The notes beneath the pieces are model-generated. The model was not told the origin of the DNA. It made no database searches and saw only the letters and a list, made by a program, of their open reading frames with translations. Shown here one piece after another: positions 10,987-19,698 of a DNA stretch of 64,000 nucleotides. Source of the stretch: Pseudosporangium ferrugineum (GTDB lineage: Bacteria > Actinomycetota > Actinomycetes > Mycobacteriales > Micromonosporaceae). The translations under genes were made by a program, and so were the position numbers. Numbering within the stretch: the stretch's first letter is position 1; each line of letters opens with the position of its first letter. The stretch covers positions 248,001 through 312,000 of the forward strand of contig NZ_PVZG01000002.1 of NCBI RefSeq assembly GCF_003002065.1, written 5' to 3'.

Positions 10987-12012
10987 GTGTCCAAGGTTCT
11001 GATCACCGGCTCCGCCGGGTTCATCGGCGGCTACGTCGTGGAGGAACTGCTGTCTCGCGGGCACGAGGTGGTGGGCGTCGACAACTTCTCCAAGTACGGG
11101 CCGGTGTCCCACTCGTACGACGACGATCCGCGCTACCACTTCGTCGAGGGCGACGCGCGGGACGTGGACCTGCTCAGCGGGCTGCTGTCCGACTGCGACC
11201 ACTTCATCGCCGGCGCGGCCATGATCGGCGGGATCTCCTACTTCCACGCGTACGCCTACGACCTGCTCGCCACCAACGAGCGGATCATGGCGGCCTCCTG
11301 CGACGCGGCCATCCGCGCGCACCGCGAGGGCAGCCTGCGCAAGGTCACGTACCTGTCGTCGTCGATGGTGTTCGAGTCCACCGGCCACTGGCCGTCGAAG
11401 GAGGGCGACGAGCGCCGGATCCCGCCGCCGCTGTCGTCGTACGGCTTCCAGAAGCTCGCGGTGGAGTACTACGCGCACGCCGCTTGGGACCAGTACAAGC
11501 TGCCGTACACGATCGTGCGGCCGTTCAACTGCGTCGGCGTCGGCGAGGGCCGCGCGCTGGGCGAGGCGGAGGTGCTCTCCGGCAACGTCAAGCTCGCCAT
11601 GTCGCACGTCGTGCCGGACCTCGTGCAGAAGGTGCTCAAGGGCCAGGACCCGCTGCACATCCTGGGCGACGGCGAGCAGGTGCGCCACTACACGTACGGC
11701 GGCGACCTGGCCCGCGGCATCGCGACGGCGATGGAGCACGAGCGCGCCCGCAACGAGGACTTCAACATCTCCACCGCCGAGTCGACCACCGTCCGCGAGC
11801 TGGCCGGGGTGATCTGGCGGAAGATCAAGGGCCCGGACGTGCCGCTGCGGCTGGTGTCCGACGACCCGTTCGAGCACGACGTCCAGAAGCGCGTCCCGGA
11901 CGTCACCAAGTCGCGGGAGGTGCTCGGCTTCGAGGCGACCACCACCCTCGACGAGATGCTCGACGAGGTGATCCCGTGGGTGACCCAGGCGGTCGCCGAG
12001 GGCCGGCTCTGA
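10987..12012 (+). CDS. NAD-dependent epimerase/dehydratase (extended SDR)
   Basis: A 341-residue extended short-chain dehydrogenase. The start is GTG at 10987, with AGGAG seven bases upstream. The cofactor loop GSAGFIGGYVVEELL lies at residues 8-22 and the catalytic pair is Y152 and K156 (YGFQK); the upstream serines SSSMVF supply the third catalytic residue. The C-terminal half binds the nucleotide sugar. Such enzymes interconvert or dehydrate UDP- or GDP-sugars at C4. The unusual HFIAGAAMIGGISYFHAY segment sits where most epimerases have HLAA. The exact reaction is not predictable. It lies eight bases after the GT2 gene in the same operon. Confidence 0.85.
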   Translation: MSKVLITGSAGFIGGYVVEELLSRGHEVVGVDNFSKYGPVSHSYDDDPRYHFVEGDARDVDLLSGLLSDCDHFIAGAAMIGGISYFHAYAYDLLATNERIMAASCDAAIRAHREGSLRKVTYLSSSMVFESTGHWPSKEGDERRIPPPLSSYGFQKLAVEYYAHAAWDQYKLPYTIVRPFNCVGVGEGRALGEAEVLSGNVKLAMSHVVPDLVQKVLKGQDPLHILGDGEQVRHYTYGGDLARGIATAMEHERARNEDFNISTAESTTVRELAGVIWRKIKGPDVPLRLVSDDPFEHDVQKRVPDVTKSREVLGFEATTTLDEMLDEVIPWVTQAVAEGRL

Positions 12013-12026
12013 CCGCCGGTTCCCCC

Positions 12027-13385
12027 GTGCTGACCGGCGGGCCCGCACCCTCGGGAGCGCCCGGGCGCCCGCACGCGGCACGCCCCGGGGAGGTGGCCCG
12101 TGCGCTGTTCGTGGCGCCGCCGCCGGGGCGGGTGAGCGGCCGGGCGGTCGCCCTGGCGGTGCTCGCCGTCGCGGTCGCCGCGGCGGTGGGACTGCTGCGC
12201 CAGCCCGGCGCCGGCGCCCTCGACACGGTGTGGGCCGAGGACGGCAGCGTCTTCCTCGCCGACGCCCTGCGGGAGGGCCCGTTCGCGGCGCTGCTGAACT
12301 CGTACGCCGGCTATTTCCACGCCGTGCCGCGGCTGCTCGCCGCGCTGGCGTCCGCGCTGCCGCTCAGCGCCGCCTCGGCCGTCCTGGCCGTCTCGGCGGC
12401 GCTGTGCACCGGCCTGCTGGCGCTGCTGGTGTACGTCGCCAGCGCCGCCCACCTGCGCTCCCGGCTTTCCCGCGTCCTGGTCTCCGCCGGCCTGGTGGTG
12501 GTGCCGGTGGCGCAGGATGAGGTGCTGAACTCGGTCGCCAACTTCCACTGGTACGGCCTCTACGCCCTGTTCTGGGTGCTGCTGTGGAGCCCCCGCGGGC
12601 GCGCCGGCCGGGTCGTGGCGGTGGCGACGGTGCTGCTGGTGGCCACGAGCGACATCCTGGTGGCGGCGTTCGTGCCGCTGGCCCTGTTCCGTGCCGTGCG
12701 GCGGGCCGGGGACGGGCGCCGCGACCGGCTCGGCCTCGCGCTGGCCGGGGCGCTCGCGGCCGGCCTGGCCGTGCAGGCCGCGGGGCTGCTCGGCGGCTCC
12801 AGTTCCCGGGCGCTCGCCCCGGATCCGGTGCCCGCCGCCACCGGCTACCTGCTGCGCGCGGTGCCCGCCCCGCTGGTCGGCCAGCGCTGGCTCGGTCAGG
12901 GTGTCGACGCCTCCTGGCTCCTGCTCGCCGGCCTGGCCTGGCTCGTGGTCCTCGGCGTCCTGGCGGCGGCCCTGCGCGGCCGGACCCGCCCGGCGTGGGT
13001 CCTCGCCGGCACGGCCGCCCTGCACAGCGCCGTGCTGTACGCGCTCCCGGTGACCCTGTCCGGCGTGGCCGCCCCCCGCTACACGGTCGCTCCCGCCATG
13101 CTGGTGGTGACCGCGCTGGTCGCCCTGGCCCAGCCCGCGCCGCCCGGCGAGACGGTCGCCCGCCGGGCCCAGGTCGCCCCGCTGCACCTGCTGGCCGGGC
13201 TGCTGGCCGTCGTGGCCCTGGTCAACCTCCGCGTCGACAACCCGCGGGCGTACGGGCCCCGCTGGAGCGCCGAGGTGGACCGCGCCGGAGTGGCCTGTGC
13301 CACCGACGGCACGGGCACCGAACTGGTGATCGCGCCCCTGCGCGTTCCGGCGTGGACGGTGCCGGTGCGCTGCCCCGACCTATGA
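12027..13385 (+). CDS. Polytopic membrane protein, GT-C-like
   Basis: About 452 residues with roughly ten hydrophobic segments. After the first helix there is an acidic extracytoplasmic loop DTVWAEDGSVFLADAL; a short aspartate/glutamate motif in the first outer loop is the hallmark of GT-C glycosyltransferases that use polyprenyl-phosphate sugars. Another conserved-looking loop is NSVANFHWYGLYALFW. The start is uncertain: GTG at 12027 is used, but GTG at 12093, closer to the first helix, is possible and neither has a clear ribosome site. It follows the SDR gene by 14 bases. I infer a role in adding a side sugar on the outer face of the membrane. Confidence 0.65.
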   Translation: MLTGGPAPSGAPGRPHAARPGEVARALFVAPPPGRVSGRAVALAVLAVAVAAAVGLLRQPGAGALDTVWAEDGSVFLADALREGPFAALLNSYAGYFHAVPRLLAALASALPLSAASAVLAVSAALCTGLLALLVYVASAAHLRSRLSRVLVSAGLVVVPVAQDEVLNSVANFHWYGLYALFWVLLWSPRGRAGRVVAVATVLLVATSDILVAAFVPLALFRAVRRAGDGRRDRLGLALAGALAAGLAVQAAGLLGGSSSRALAPDPVPAATGYLLRAVPAPLVGQRWLGQGVDASWLLLAGLAWLVVLGVLAAALRGRTRPAWVLAGTAALHSAVLYALPVTLSGVAAPRYTVAPAMLVVTALVALAQPAPPGETVARRAQVAPLHLLAGLLAVVALVNLRVDNPRAYGPRWSAEVDRAGVACATDGTGTELVIAPLRVPAWTVPVRCPDL

Positions 13386-13404
13386 CGCCCTGGGAGGACC
13401 ACAC

Positions 13405-14475
13405 GTGATGCCACGGATCGGCACGCTGGCGAACCGGAGGATCGAGGCCTACCGGCTCCGCGCCGAGATGCGCCGCCGGCAGCCGCCGTCGCTGCGTACC
13501 GCGCCGGCGCGCGGCGAGCGGCCGGTCGTCTACTACCTGACGCCCGACCTCGACCTGCCGGTCGGCGGGATCCGGGTCATCTACCGGCACGTCGACGCGC
13601 TCAATGCCCTCGGGCTGCGGGCCAGGGTGCTGCACGGCAACCGGGGATTCCGGTCCACGTGGTTCGCGCACGACACCGCGGTGACCTACGCGAGCGACGT
13701 GGCGCTGACCGCCGACGACGTGCTCGTGGTGCCCGAGTGGTACGGACCCACCCTGGACCGCCTGCCCGCCACGGTGCCGCTGGTCGTCTTCAATCAGCGC
13801 GCCTACGACACCTTCGACTTCGTGCCGTACCCCGGAACCGGGCCGGGTGCCCCGTACGCCGGCTTCCCGAACCTGCGGGCGCTGCTGACCGTTTCGCGCG
13901 ACAACGCCGAGCTGCTCGCGTACGCGTTCCCCGATCTGCCGGTGCACCGGGTCCGCAACGTGGTCGACGCGGAGATGTTCCGCCCGGGCCCCGAGGTTCC
14001 CGCCCGGCGGATCTGCTTCACCACGACCCGGCGCGAGCGCGAGCGCGACCAGCTGCTGCACATCCTGCGCTCCCGCGGGGTGCTGGACGGCTGGGACGTC
14101 GTGGCGATCAGCGGCCGCTCGGAGGCGGAGGTGGCCGCGATCATGCGGGACAGCGCGGTGTTCCTCAGCTTCAGCGACCGCGAGGGGTTCGGCCTGCCGC
14201 CGGCCGAGGCGATGGCGAGCGGCAGCTACGTCGTCGGCTATCCGGGGCTGGCCGGGCGCGAATTCTTCGACCCGGCCTACTGCGCGCCGGTCGACGAGAA
14301 CGATCTGCTCGGTTTCGCCCGGGCGGTCGAGACGGCGTGCGGCGCGTACGACGCGGATCCGGTCGGCTTCGCCAAGGCCGGGCGGCTCGCGTCGGAACGC
14401 GTGCTGTCGGAGTACGCGCCCGAGCGGCTCGACGAGGACCTGCTGGCGTTCTACCGACCGCTGACCGGCCGATGA
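13405..14475 (+). CDS. Family 4-like glycosyltransferase
   Basis: A 356-residue GT-B type transferase. GTG at 13405 follows GGGAGGACC; the ATG at 13408 is an alternative. The N-terminal half has VVYYLTPDLDLPVGGIRVIYRHVDALNALG, the acceptor-side glycine loop. The C-terminal half has SFSDREGFGLPPAEAMASGSYVVGY, where E-x7-E places the donor-binding glutamates. The C-terminal domain is short compared with classical GT4 enzymes. It is cytosolic and would add one sugar to the lipid-linked repeat unit; donor unknown. It ends the first operon segment, with 143 bases to the next gene. Confidence 0.83.
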   Translation: MMPRIGTLANRRIEAYRLRAEMRRRQPPSLRTAPARGERPVVYYLTPDLDLPVGGIRVIYRHVDALNALGLRARVLHGNRGFRSTWFAHDTAVTYASDVALTADDVLVVPEWYGPTLDRLPATVPLVVFNQRAYDTFDFVPYPGTGPGAPYAGFPNLRALLTVSRDNAELLAYAFPDLPVHRVRNVVDAEMFRPGPEVPARRICFTTTRRERERDQLLHILRSRGVLDGWDVVAISGRSEAEVAAIMRDSAVFLSFSDREGFGLPPAEAMASGSYVVGYPGLAGREFFDPAYCAPVDENDLLGFARAVETACGAYDADPVGFAKAGRLASERVLSEYAPERLDEDLLAFYRPLTGR

Positions 14476-14618
14476 GAAGGCTCGGCCGCCCGACCGGCTC
14501 GCCGGGTACGGCCGAACGGATCGGCTTCGGCAGGCACCCCTTCAGGTTTCCGACAGCGTGCTGGTGCCGCCCCGCGACCCGTTGCTAGCTTGCCCGCGAG
14601 CCCCCTCACCAGAAGTGG

Positions 14619-15698
14619 ATGTCAGTGAATTCTCCGCGCATTCAACCCGACGAGCCCATCGGTGTGGCCGTCGTCGGGGCCGGCTACTGGGGCCCCAACC
14701 TGGTCCGCAATTTCCAGGCCACCCCCGCCTTCCGGCTGCGCCGGCTGTGCGATCTCGACGTCGACCGGGCCCGGCGGGTCCTCGGCGGCTACTCGACCGT
14801 GGAGGTCTGCGCCGGCCTCGACGAGGTGCTGGCCGATCCCGGGGTGCACGCCGTCGCGATCGCCACCCCGGCCGGCACGCACCTGCCGGTGGCGATGGCC
14901 GCCCTCGAGGCCGGCAAGCACGTGCTCGTCGAGAAGCCGCTCGCGGCCACGTACGAACAGGGGCGGCGGCTGGTCGAGGAGGCGGACCGGCGCGGCCTGA
15001 CCCTGATGTGCGACCACACCTACTGTTACACCCCCGCGGTGCTGCGCATCCGCGAGCTGCTGCACTCCGGCGAGCTGGGGGAGCTGCACTTCCTGGATTC
15101 CGTACGCATCAACCTCGGCCTGGTGCAGCGCGACATCGACGTGGTCTGGGACCTCGCGCCGCACGATCTGTCCATCCTGGACTTCGTGCTGCCGCCGGGC
15201 GTGACCCCGGTCGCCGTCGCCGCGCACGGCGCGGACGGCATCGGGGCCGGCCGGGCCTGCGTGGCGTACCTGACGCTGCGGCTGAACACCGGCGCCCTCG
15301 CCCACGTGCACGTGAACTGGCTGTCCCCGGTGAAGGTCCGCACGGCCATCTTCGGCGGTTCGAAGCGGACGCTGGTCTGGGACGACCTCAATCTGAGCCA
15401 GCGGCTGGCCGTCTACGACCGCGGGGTCGACGTGGCCTCGCCGGACGAGCTCGGCGACGAGCAGCGCCGGGACATCCTGGTGTCGTACCGGTCGGGGGAC
15501 ATGGTGGCGCCGGCGCTCACCGAGCGGGAGGCGCTGCGCACGATGGTCGAGGAGTTCGGCCGGGCCATCACGACGGGCACGCCCGCGCTCACCGACGGCC
15601 GGTCCGGCCTGCGGGTGCTGGAGATTCTGCAGGCCGCCTCGCGCAGCCTCGCCGACGGGGGAAAGATGATCGAGCTCGACGAAGGGCACATGGCGTGA
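14619..15698 (+). CDS. Gfo/Idh/MocA oxidoreductase (WbpB/WlbA-like sugar 3-dehydrogenase)
   Basis: A 359-residue NAD(P)-dependent sugar dehydrogenase. ATG at 14619; the upstream AGAAGTGG is a modest ribosome site. The N-terminal Rossmann motif is VVGAGYWGPNLVRN; EKPLA at residues 105-109 holds the conserved lysine, and D178-x3-H182 in DLAPHDLSIL is the catalytic pair. In the best-fitting pathway (WbpB/WlbA) it oxidises C3 of a UDP-HexNAc uronate, preparing it for transamination by the DegT enzyme at 18464. This is inferred from neighbours; other family members act on inositols or hexoses. Its stop overlaps the GTG of the next gene. Confidence 0.85.
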   Translation: MSVNSPRIQPDEPIGVAVVGAGYWGPNLVRNFQATPAFRLRRLCDLDVDRARRVLGGYSTVEVCAGLDEVLADPGVHAVAIATPAGTHLPVAMAALEAGKHVLVEKPLAATYEQGRRLVEEADRRGLTLMCDHTYCYTPAVLRIRELLHSGELGELHFLDSVRINLGLVQRDIDVVWDLAPHDLSILDFVLPPGVTPVAVAAHGADGIGAGRACVAYLTLRLNTGALAHVHVNWLSPVKVRTAIFGGSKRTLVWDDLNLSQRLAVYDRGVDVASPDELGDEQRRDILVSYRSGDMVAPALTEREALRTMVEEFGRAITTGTPALTDGRSGLRVLEILQAASRSLADGGKMIELDEGHMA

Positions 15699-16660
15699 CG
15701 GGCGTAGAGATCGAGGGCTCGCGGGCCCTCGTCACCGGTGGGGCGGGCACGATCGGCTCGCACGTCGTCGACGAACTCATCCGCGGCGGGGCCGCCGAGG
15801 TCGTCGTCCTCGACAACTTCGTGCGGGGGCGGCGCGAGAACCTGGCCTGGGCCACCGCCAACGGTCCGGTGCGGCTCGTCGAGGGCGACATCCGCGACCG
15901 CGAGCTGGTACGCGCCGAGACGGCCGGCAAGGACCTCGTCTTCCACCTCGCCGCCATCCGCATCACCCAGTGCGCGGAGGAACCCCGGCTGGCCAACGAG
16001 GTGCTGGTCGACGGCACGTTCAACGTCGTCGAGGCCGCCGCCGCCGAGGGCGTGCGGAAGGTCGTCGCCTCGTCGTCGGCCTCCGTGTACGGCCTCGCCG
16101 AGCAGTTCCCGACCACGGAACGGCACCACCCGTACCACAACGACACGTTCTACGGCGCGGCCAAGGCGTTCAACGAGGCCATGCTGCGCAGCTTCCACAG
16201 CATGTCCGGCCTCGACTACGTGGCCCTGCGCTACTTCAACGTGTACGGCCCCCGGATGGACATCTACGGCCTCTACACCGAGGTGCTGATCCGCTGGATG
16301 GAGCGCATCGAGTCGGGCACCCCGCCGCTGATCCTCGGCGACGGCCTGCAGACGATGGACTTCGTGCACGTGGCGGACATCGCGCGCGCCAACATCCTGG
16401 CCGCCCGCGCCGACGTCACCGACGAGGTGTTCAACGTCGCCAGCGGCACCGAGACCAGCCTCAAGGAGCTGGCGCAGGCGCTCAGCGAGGTGATGAAGTC
16501 CGACCTCGCGCCGGAGCACGGCCCGGCCCGCGCGGTCAACGGCGTCACCCGCCGGCTCGCCGACACCCGGGCCGCGGCGGACCGGCTCGGCTTCCGGGCG
16601 GAGATCGGGCTGCACGAGGGCCTGCGGGGCCTGGTCGAGTGGTGGCGGGAGTCGCGATGA
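15695..16660 (+). CDS. NAD-dependent epimerase/dehydratase (UDP-sugar 4-epimerase-like SDR)
   Basis: A 321-residue extended SDR. The start is GTG at 15695, inside a GTGA overlap with the preceding stop. The cofactor loop TGGAGTIGSHVVDEL lies at residues 13-27; Y153 and K157 (YGAAK) are catalytic, with SSSASVYG before them. HLAAIRITQCAEEPR is the typical NAD strand of UDP-glucose 4-epimerase relatives. The gene is followed, again with ATGA overlap, by an aminotransferase and a PglD-like acetyltransferase. So it could instead be the C4-oxidising dehydratase that supplies their keto-sugar. Epimerase and dehydratase cannot be separated by eye. Confidence 0.83.
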   Translation: MTGVEIEGSRALVTGGAGTIGSHVVDELIRGGAAEVVVLDNFVRGRRENLAWATANGPVRLVEGDIRDRELVRAETAGKDLVFHLAAIRITQCAEEPRLANEVLVDGTFNVVEAAAAEGVRKVVASSSASVYGLAEQFPTTERHHPYHNDTFYGAAKAFNEAMLRSFHSMSGLDYVALRYFNVYGPRMDIYGLYTEVLIRWMERIESGTPPLILGDGLQTMDFVHVADIARANILAARADVTDEVFNVASGTETSLKELAQALSEVMKSDLAPEHGPARAVNGVTRRLADTRAAADRLGFRAEIGLHEGLRGLVEWWRESR

Positions 16661-17796
16661 GCGAGCGCCGCATCCCCGTCATGATCCCGATGCTGGGCGA
16701 GGAGGAGGCGCAGGCCGCGGCCGACGCCGTCCGGTCCGGCTGGGTCGCCCAGGGCCCCCGGGTCGCCCGTTTCGAGCGGGAGTTCGCGGCCACGGTCGGC
16801 GCCGGGCACGGCGTCGCCGTCAGCTCCTGCACCACGGGACTCCACCTCGCGCTGGTGCTGCTGGACGTGGGCCCCGGCGACGAGGTGATCGTGCCGTCGC
16901 TGTCGTTCATCGCCACCGCCAACGCGGTGCGGTACGTCGGCGCCACCCCGGTCTTCGCCGACGTCGACCTGGCCACCGGCAACGTCACCGTCGAGACCGT
17001 GGAGGCGGTGCGCACCGGGCGTACCCGGGCGGTCGTCGCCGTGCACCAGGGCGGCGTCCCGTTCGACACGGCCGCGCTGCGCAAGGCCACGGACGGCTGG
17101 GGCGTCGGCCTGGTCGAGGACGCCGCCTGCGCGGCCGGGTCCACCGCGTACGGGCAGCCGGCCGGCGCCGGGGCCGCGATCGCGGCCTGGTCGTTCCATC
17201 CCCGCAAGCTCATCACCACCGGCGAGGGCGGGATGGTGACGGTCGACGACGCCGGCTGGGCGGCCCGCCTGCGCCGGCTGCGCGAGCACGGCATGAACGT
17301 CTCCGCGGCCGACCGCCACGCCAGCTCGCAGCCGGTGCTGGAGGCGTACCTGGAGACCGCCTACAACTACCGGATGACCGACATCCAGGCGGCCGTCGGG
17401 CTCGTGCAGCTCGGCCGGCTCGCCGGGCTGGTCGCGCAGCGCCGCGCGCTCGCCGCCCGCTACCACGACCTGCTGGCCGGCATCGACGGCCTGGTCCCGG
17501 TCCGCGACCCGGCGTACGGCCGGACCAACTACCAGTCGTTCTGGGTCCTGCTGAACCCGGAGTACGCCACCGGCCGCGACGAGGTGCTCGCCGAGCTGGC
17601 CGCCCGGGGCGTGTCCGCGCGCCGGGGCATCATGGCCGCCCACCTGGAGCCCGCGTACGCCGGCGTCCCCCACGGGCCGTTGCCGGTGACCGAGCGGCTG
17701 ACCCGCGACTCGCTCATCCTGCCGCTGCACCACGCGCTCACCGGGGACGACCAGGACCACATCGCCGGCATCCTGCGGGAGCTGGGCCGCCGGTGA
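16657..17796 (+). CDS. DegT/DnrJ/EryC1 sugar aminotransferase
   Basis: A 379-residue PLP enzyme of fold type I. Starts at ATG 16657, overlapping the previous stop. The PLP lysine is K184 in FHPRKLITTGEGGM; EDAACAAGS upstream holds the aspartate that binds the pyridine nitrogen, and the N-terminal SCTTGLHLAL loop binds phosphate. The motif HPRK-TTGEGG is the PglE/perosamine-synthase style, which usually aminates C4 of a 4-keto-6-deoxy sugar. Followed by a NeuD/PglD-like acetyltransferase with GTGA overlap, it most likely makes a 4-acetamido sugar. Regiochemistry is inferred. Confidence 0.88.
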   Translation: MSERRIPVMIPMLGEEEAQAAADAVRSGWVAQGPRVARFEREFAATVGAGHGVAVSSCTTGLHLALVLLDVGPGDEVIVPSLSFIATANAVRYVGATPVFADVDLATGNVTVETVEAVRTGRTRAVVAVHQGGVPFDTAALRKATDGWGVGLVEDAACAAGSTAYGQPAGAGAAIAAWSFHPRKLITTGEGGMVTVDDAGWAARLRRLREHGMNVSAADRHASSQPVLEAYLETAYNYRMTDIQAAVGLVQLGRLAGLVAQRRALAARYHDLLAGIDGLVPVRDPAYGRTNYQSFWVLLNPEYATGRDEVLAELAARGVSARRGIMAAHLEPAYAGVPHGPLPVTERLTRDSLILPLHHALTGDDQDHIAGILRELGRR

Positions 17797-18467
17797 GGGA
17801 CCTGGTCATCGTCGGGGCCGGCGGCTTCGCCCGGGAGACGGCCGCCGCGGCCGCCGCCGCCAACCGGGAGCGGCCCACCTGGCGGATCCTCGGCTTCGTC
17901 GACGACGACCCGGCGCTGCACGGCACCACCCGGTCCGGCCTGCCGATCCTCGGCGGGGTGGACGGCGTGGCGGAGCTGCCGCACGCCGGAGTCGTGGTCT
18001 GCGTGGGCAATCCGCGCGACTACACCGCCCGCCGCCGCCTCGTGGAGCGCCTCGCCCTGCCCGCCGAGCGGTACGCCACCGTCGTGCACCCGTCCGCCGA
18101 GGTGGGGGCGGGCTGCACCACCGGCCCGGGCAGCGTGCTGCTGGCCGGCACGGTGCTCACCGCCGACGTCACCGTGGGCGCGCACGTGGCCGTCATGCCG
18201 CAGGCCGTGCTCACCCACGACGACCGGGTCGAGGACTACGTCACCGTCGCGTCCGGCGTACGCCTCGGCGGGGGAGCGGTGCTCGAGCAGGGCGCGTACG
18301 TGGGCGCCGGGGCGCTCGTCCTCCAGGGCGTCACCGTCGGCTCCCGGTCGCTGGTCGGCATGGGTGCCGTCGTCCTGCGCGACGTCCCCGCCGGCCAGGT
18401 CTGGGCCGGCAGCCCGGCCCGTTTTCTCCGCACCGCCGACCAGCCCGCCGAGGAGCTGACACCATGA
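17793..18467 (+). CDS. NeuD/PglD-like sugar O/N-acetyltransferase
   Basis: A 224-residue two-part enzyme: an N-terminal Rossmann-like domain (LVIVGAGGFARETAAAA, residues 4-20) and a C-terminal left-handed beta-helix (VHPSAEVGAGCTTGPGSVLL to GMGAVVLRDV). That layout defines the PglD/NeuD group, which uses acetyl-CoA to acetylate the amino group of a UDP-4-amino sugar or a sialic acid hydroxyl. The start GTG at 17793 overlaps the aminotransferase stop. The pairing with the gene before it supports N-acetylation of the new amino sugar. It overlaps the next gene by four bases as well. Confidence 0.85.
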   Translation: MRDLVIVGAGGFARETAAAAAAANRERPTWRILGFVDDDPALHGTTRSGLPILGGVDGVAELPHAGVVVCVGNPRDYTARRRLVERLALPAERYATVVHPSAEVGAGCTTGPGSVLLAGTVLTADVTVGAHVAVMPQAVLTHDDRVEDYVTVASGVRLGGGAVLEQGAYVGAGALVLQGVTVGSRSLVGMGAVVLRDVPAGQVWAGSPARFLRTADQPAEELTP

Positions 18468-19582
18468 CCCGCATCCCGCTCGTCGACCTGGCCGCCGCCC
18501 ACGCGGAGGTGGCCGAGGAGGTCGAGACCGGCTTCAAGCGCATCATCGCCGAGACCGCGTTCATCGGCGGCGCCGAGGTCGCCGCCTTCGAGCAGGAGTA
18601 CGCCGCGTTCTCCGGCCTGCCGCACTGCGTCGGGGTGGCGAACGGCACCGACGCGCTGGAGCTCGCGCTGCGTGCCGTCGGCGCCGGCCCCGGCACCGAG
18701 GTGATCCTGCCGGCCAACACGTTCATCGCCACCGCCGAGGCGGTCGCCCGGGCCGGCGCGCGGGTGGTGCTGGTCGACTGCGATCCGGGGACGTATCTCC
18801 TGGATGTGGACGCCGCCCTCGCCGCGGTCACGCCGGCCACCCGGGCGATCGTGCCGGTCCACCTCTACGGTCAGCTCGCGCCCGTCGAGCGGCTCCGGGC
18901 CGGCCTCGCCGGCCGCGACGTCGCCATCGTCGAGGACGCCGCGCAGTGCCAGGGTGCCACCCGCTTCGGCCGCGCCGCGGGCGCCGGCGGGATCGCCGCG
19001 ACCAGCTTCTACCCGGGCAAGAACCTGGGCGCGTACGGCGACGCCGGCGCGGTCGTGACGGCCTCCGCGGAGCTGGCCACCACCGTACGCACCCTGGGCA
19101 GCCACGGCGGCCTGGTCAAGTACACCCACGACCTGGTCGGGGTGAACAGCCGCCTCGACGGCCTCCAGGCGGTGGTGCTGCGCGCCAAGCTGACCCGCCT
19201 CGCCGACGGCAACTCCCGCCGCCGCGCCGCCGCGGCCCGCTACGACGAGCTCCTGGCGGGCCTGGACGTGGTGCTGCCCCGGACGCTGGAGGGCAACGAG
19301 CACGTGTGGCACATCTACTGCGTCCGGGTCCCCGGCGACGGCACCGCCGCCCGCCGCGACGAGGTGCTGTCGCGGCTGAACGCGGCCGGCATCGGCGCGG
19401 CGATCCACTACCCGGTGCCGGTGCACCGCACGGGCGCGTTCGCCGGCCTCGGCGGCTCGTTCCCGCACGCCGAGGCGGCCGGCCCGGAGCTCCTCTCCCT
19501 GCCGATCTATCCGCAGATCACGCCGGACCAGCAGGCCCGGGTGGCCGAGGCGCTGTCCGCCGCCCTGGCGGCCGTCGGCTGA
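18464..19582 (+). CDS. DegT-family sugar 3-aminotransferase (WbpE/WlbC or FdtB type)
   Basis: A 372-residue PLP aminotransferase starting at ATG 18464. K186 lies in FYPGKNLGAYGDAGAVVT, a signature shared by 3-keto sugar aminotransferases (FdtB/QdtB, WbpE/WlbC); EDAAQCQGA carries the PLP-contacting aspartate. VNSRLDGLQAVVLRAKL is the dimer loop. It is the logical partner of the Gfo/Idh/MocA dehydrogenase at 14619 and the hexapeptide acetyltransferase at 7859: oxidise C3, aminate, acetylate. It closes a run of five genes joined by four-base overlaps, so the whole set is surely one transcript. The exact sugar is not provable from sequence. Confidence 0.88.
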   Translation: MTRIPLVDLAAAHAEVAEEVETGFKRIIAETAFIGGAEVAAFEQEYAAFSGLPHCVGVANGTDALELALRAVGAGPGTEVILPANTFIATAEAVARAGARVVLVDCDPGTYLLDVDAALAAVTPATRAIVPVHLYGQLAPVERLRAGLAGRDVAIVEDAAQCQGATRFGRAAGAGGIAATSFYPGKNLGAYGDAGAVVTASAELATTVRTLGSHGGLVKYTHDLVGVNSRLDGLQAVVLRAKLTRLADGNSRRRAAAARYDELLAGLDVVLPRTLEGNEHVWHIYCVRVPGDGTAARRDEVLSRLNAAGIGAAIHYPVPVHRTGAFAGLGGSFPHAEAAGPELLSLPIYPQITPDQQARVAEALSAALAAVG

Positions 19583-19698
19583 ACGTCGGCGCGGGACCGC
19601 CTTTCCGCTCCGCGGTTCGGGCGGAACGGGCGTCCAGGCGGCACCCCGGACGCCAGTAGCGTGAGGCGGGCCCCGGTGGGCCGGGAAGGTGGGGCGAC

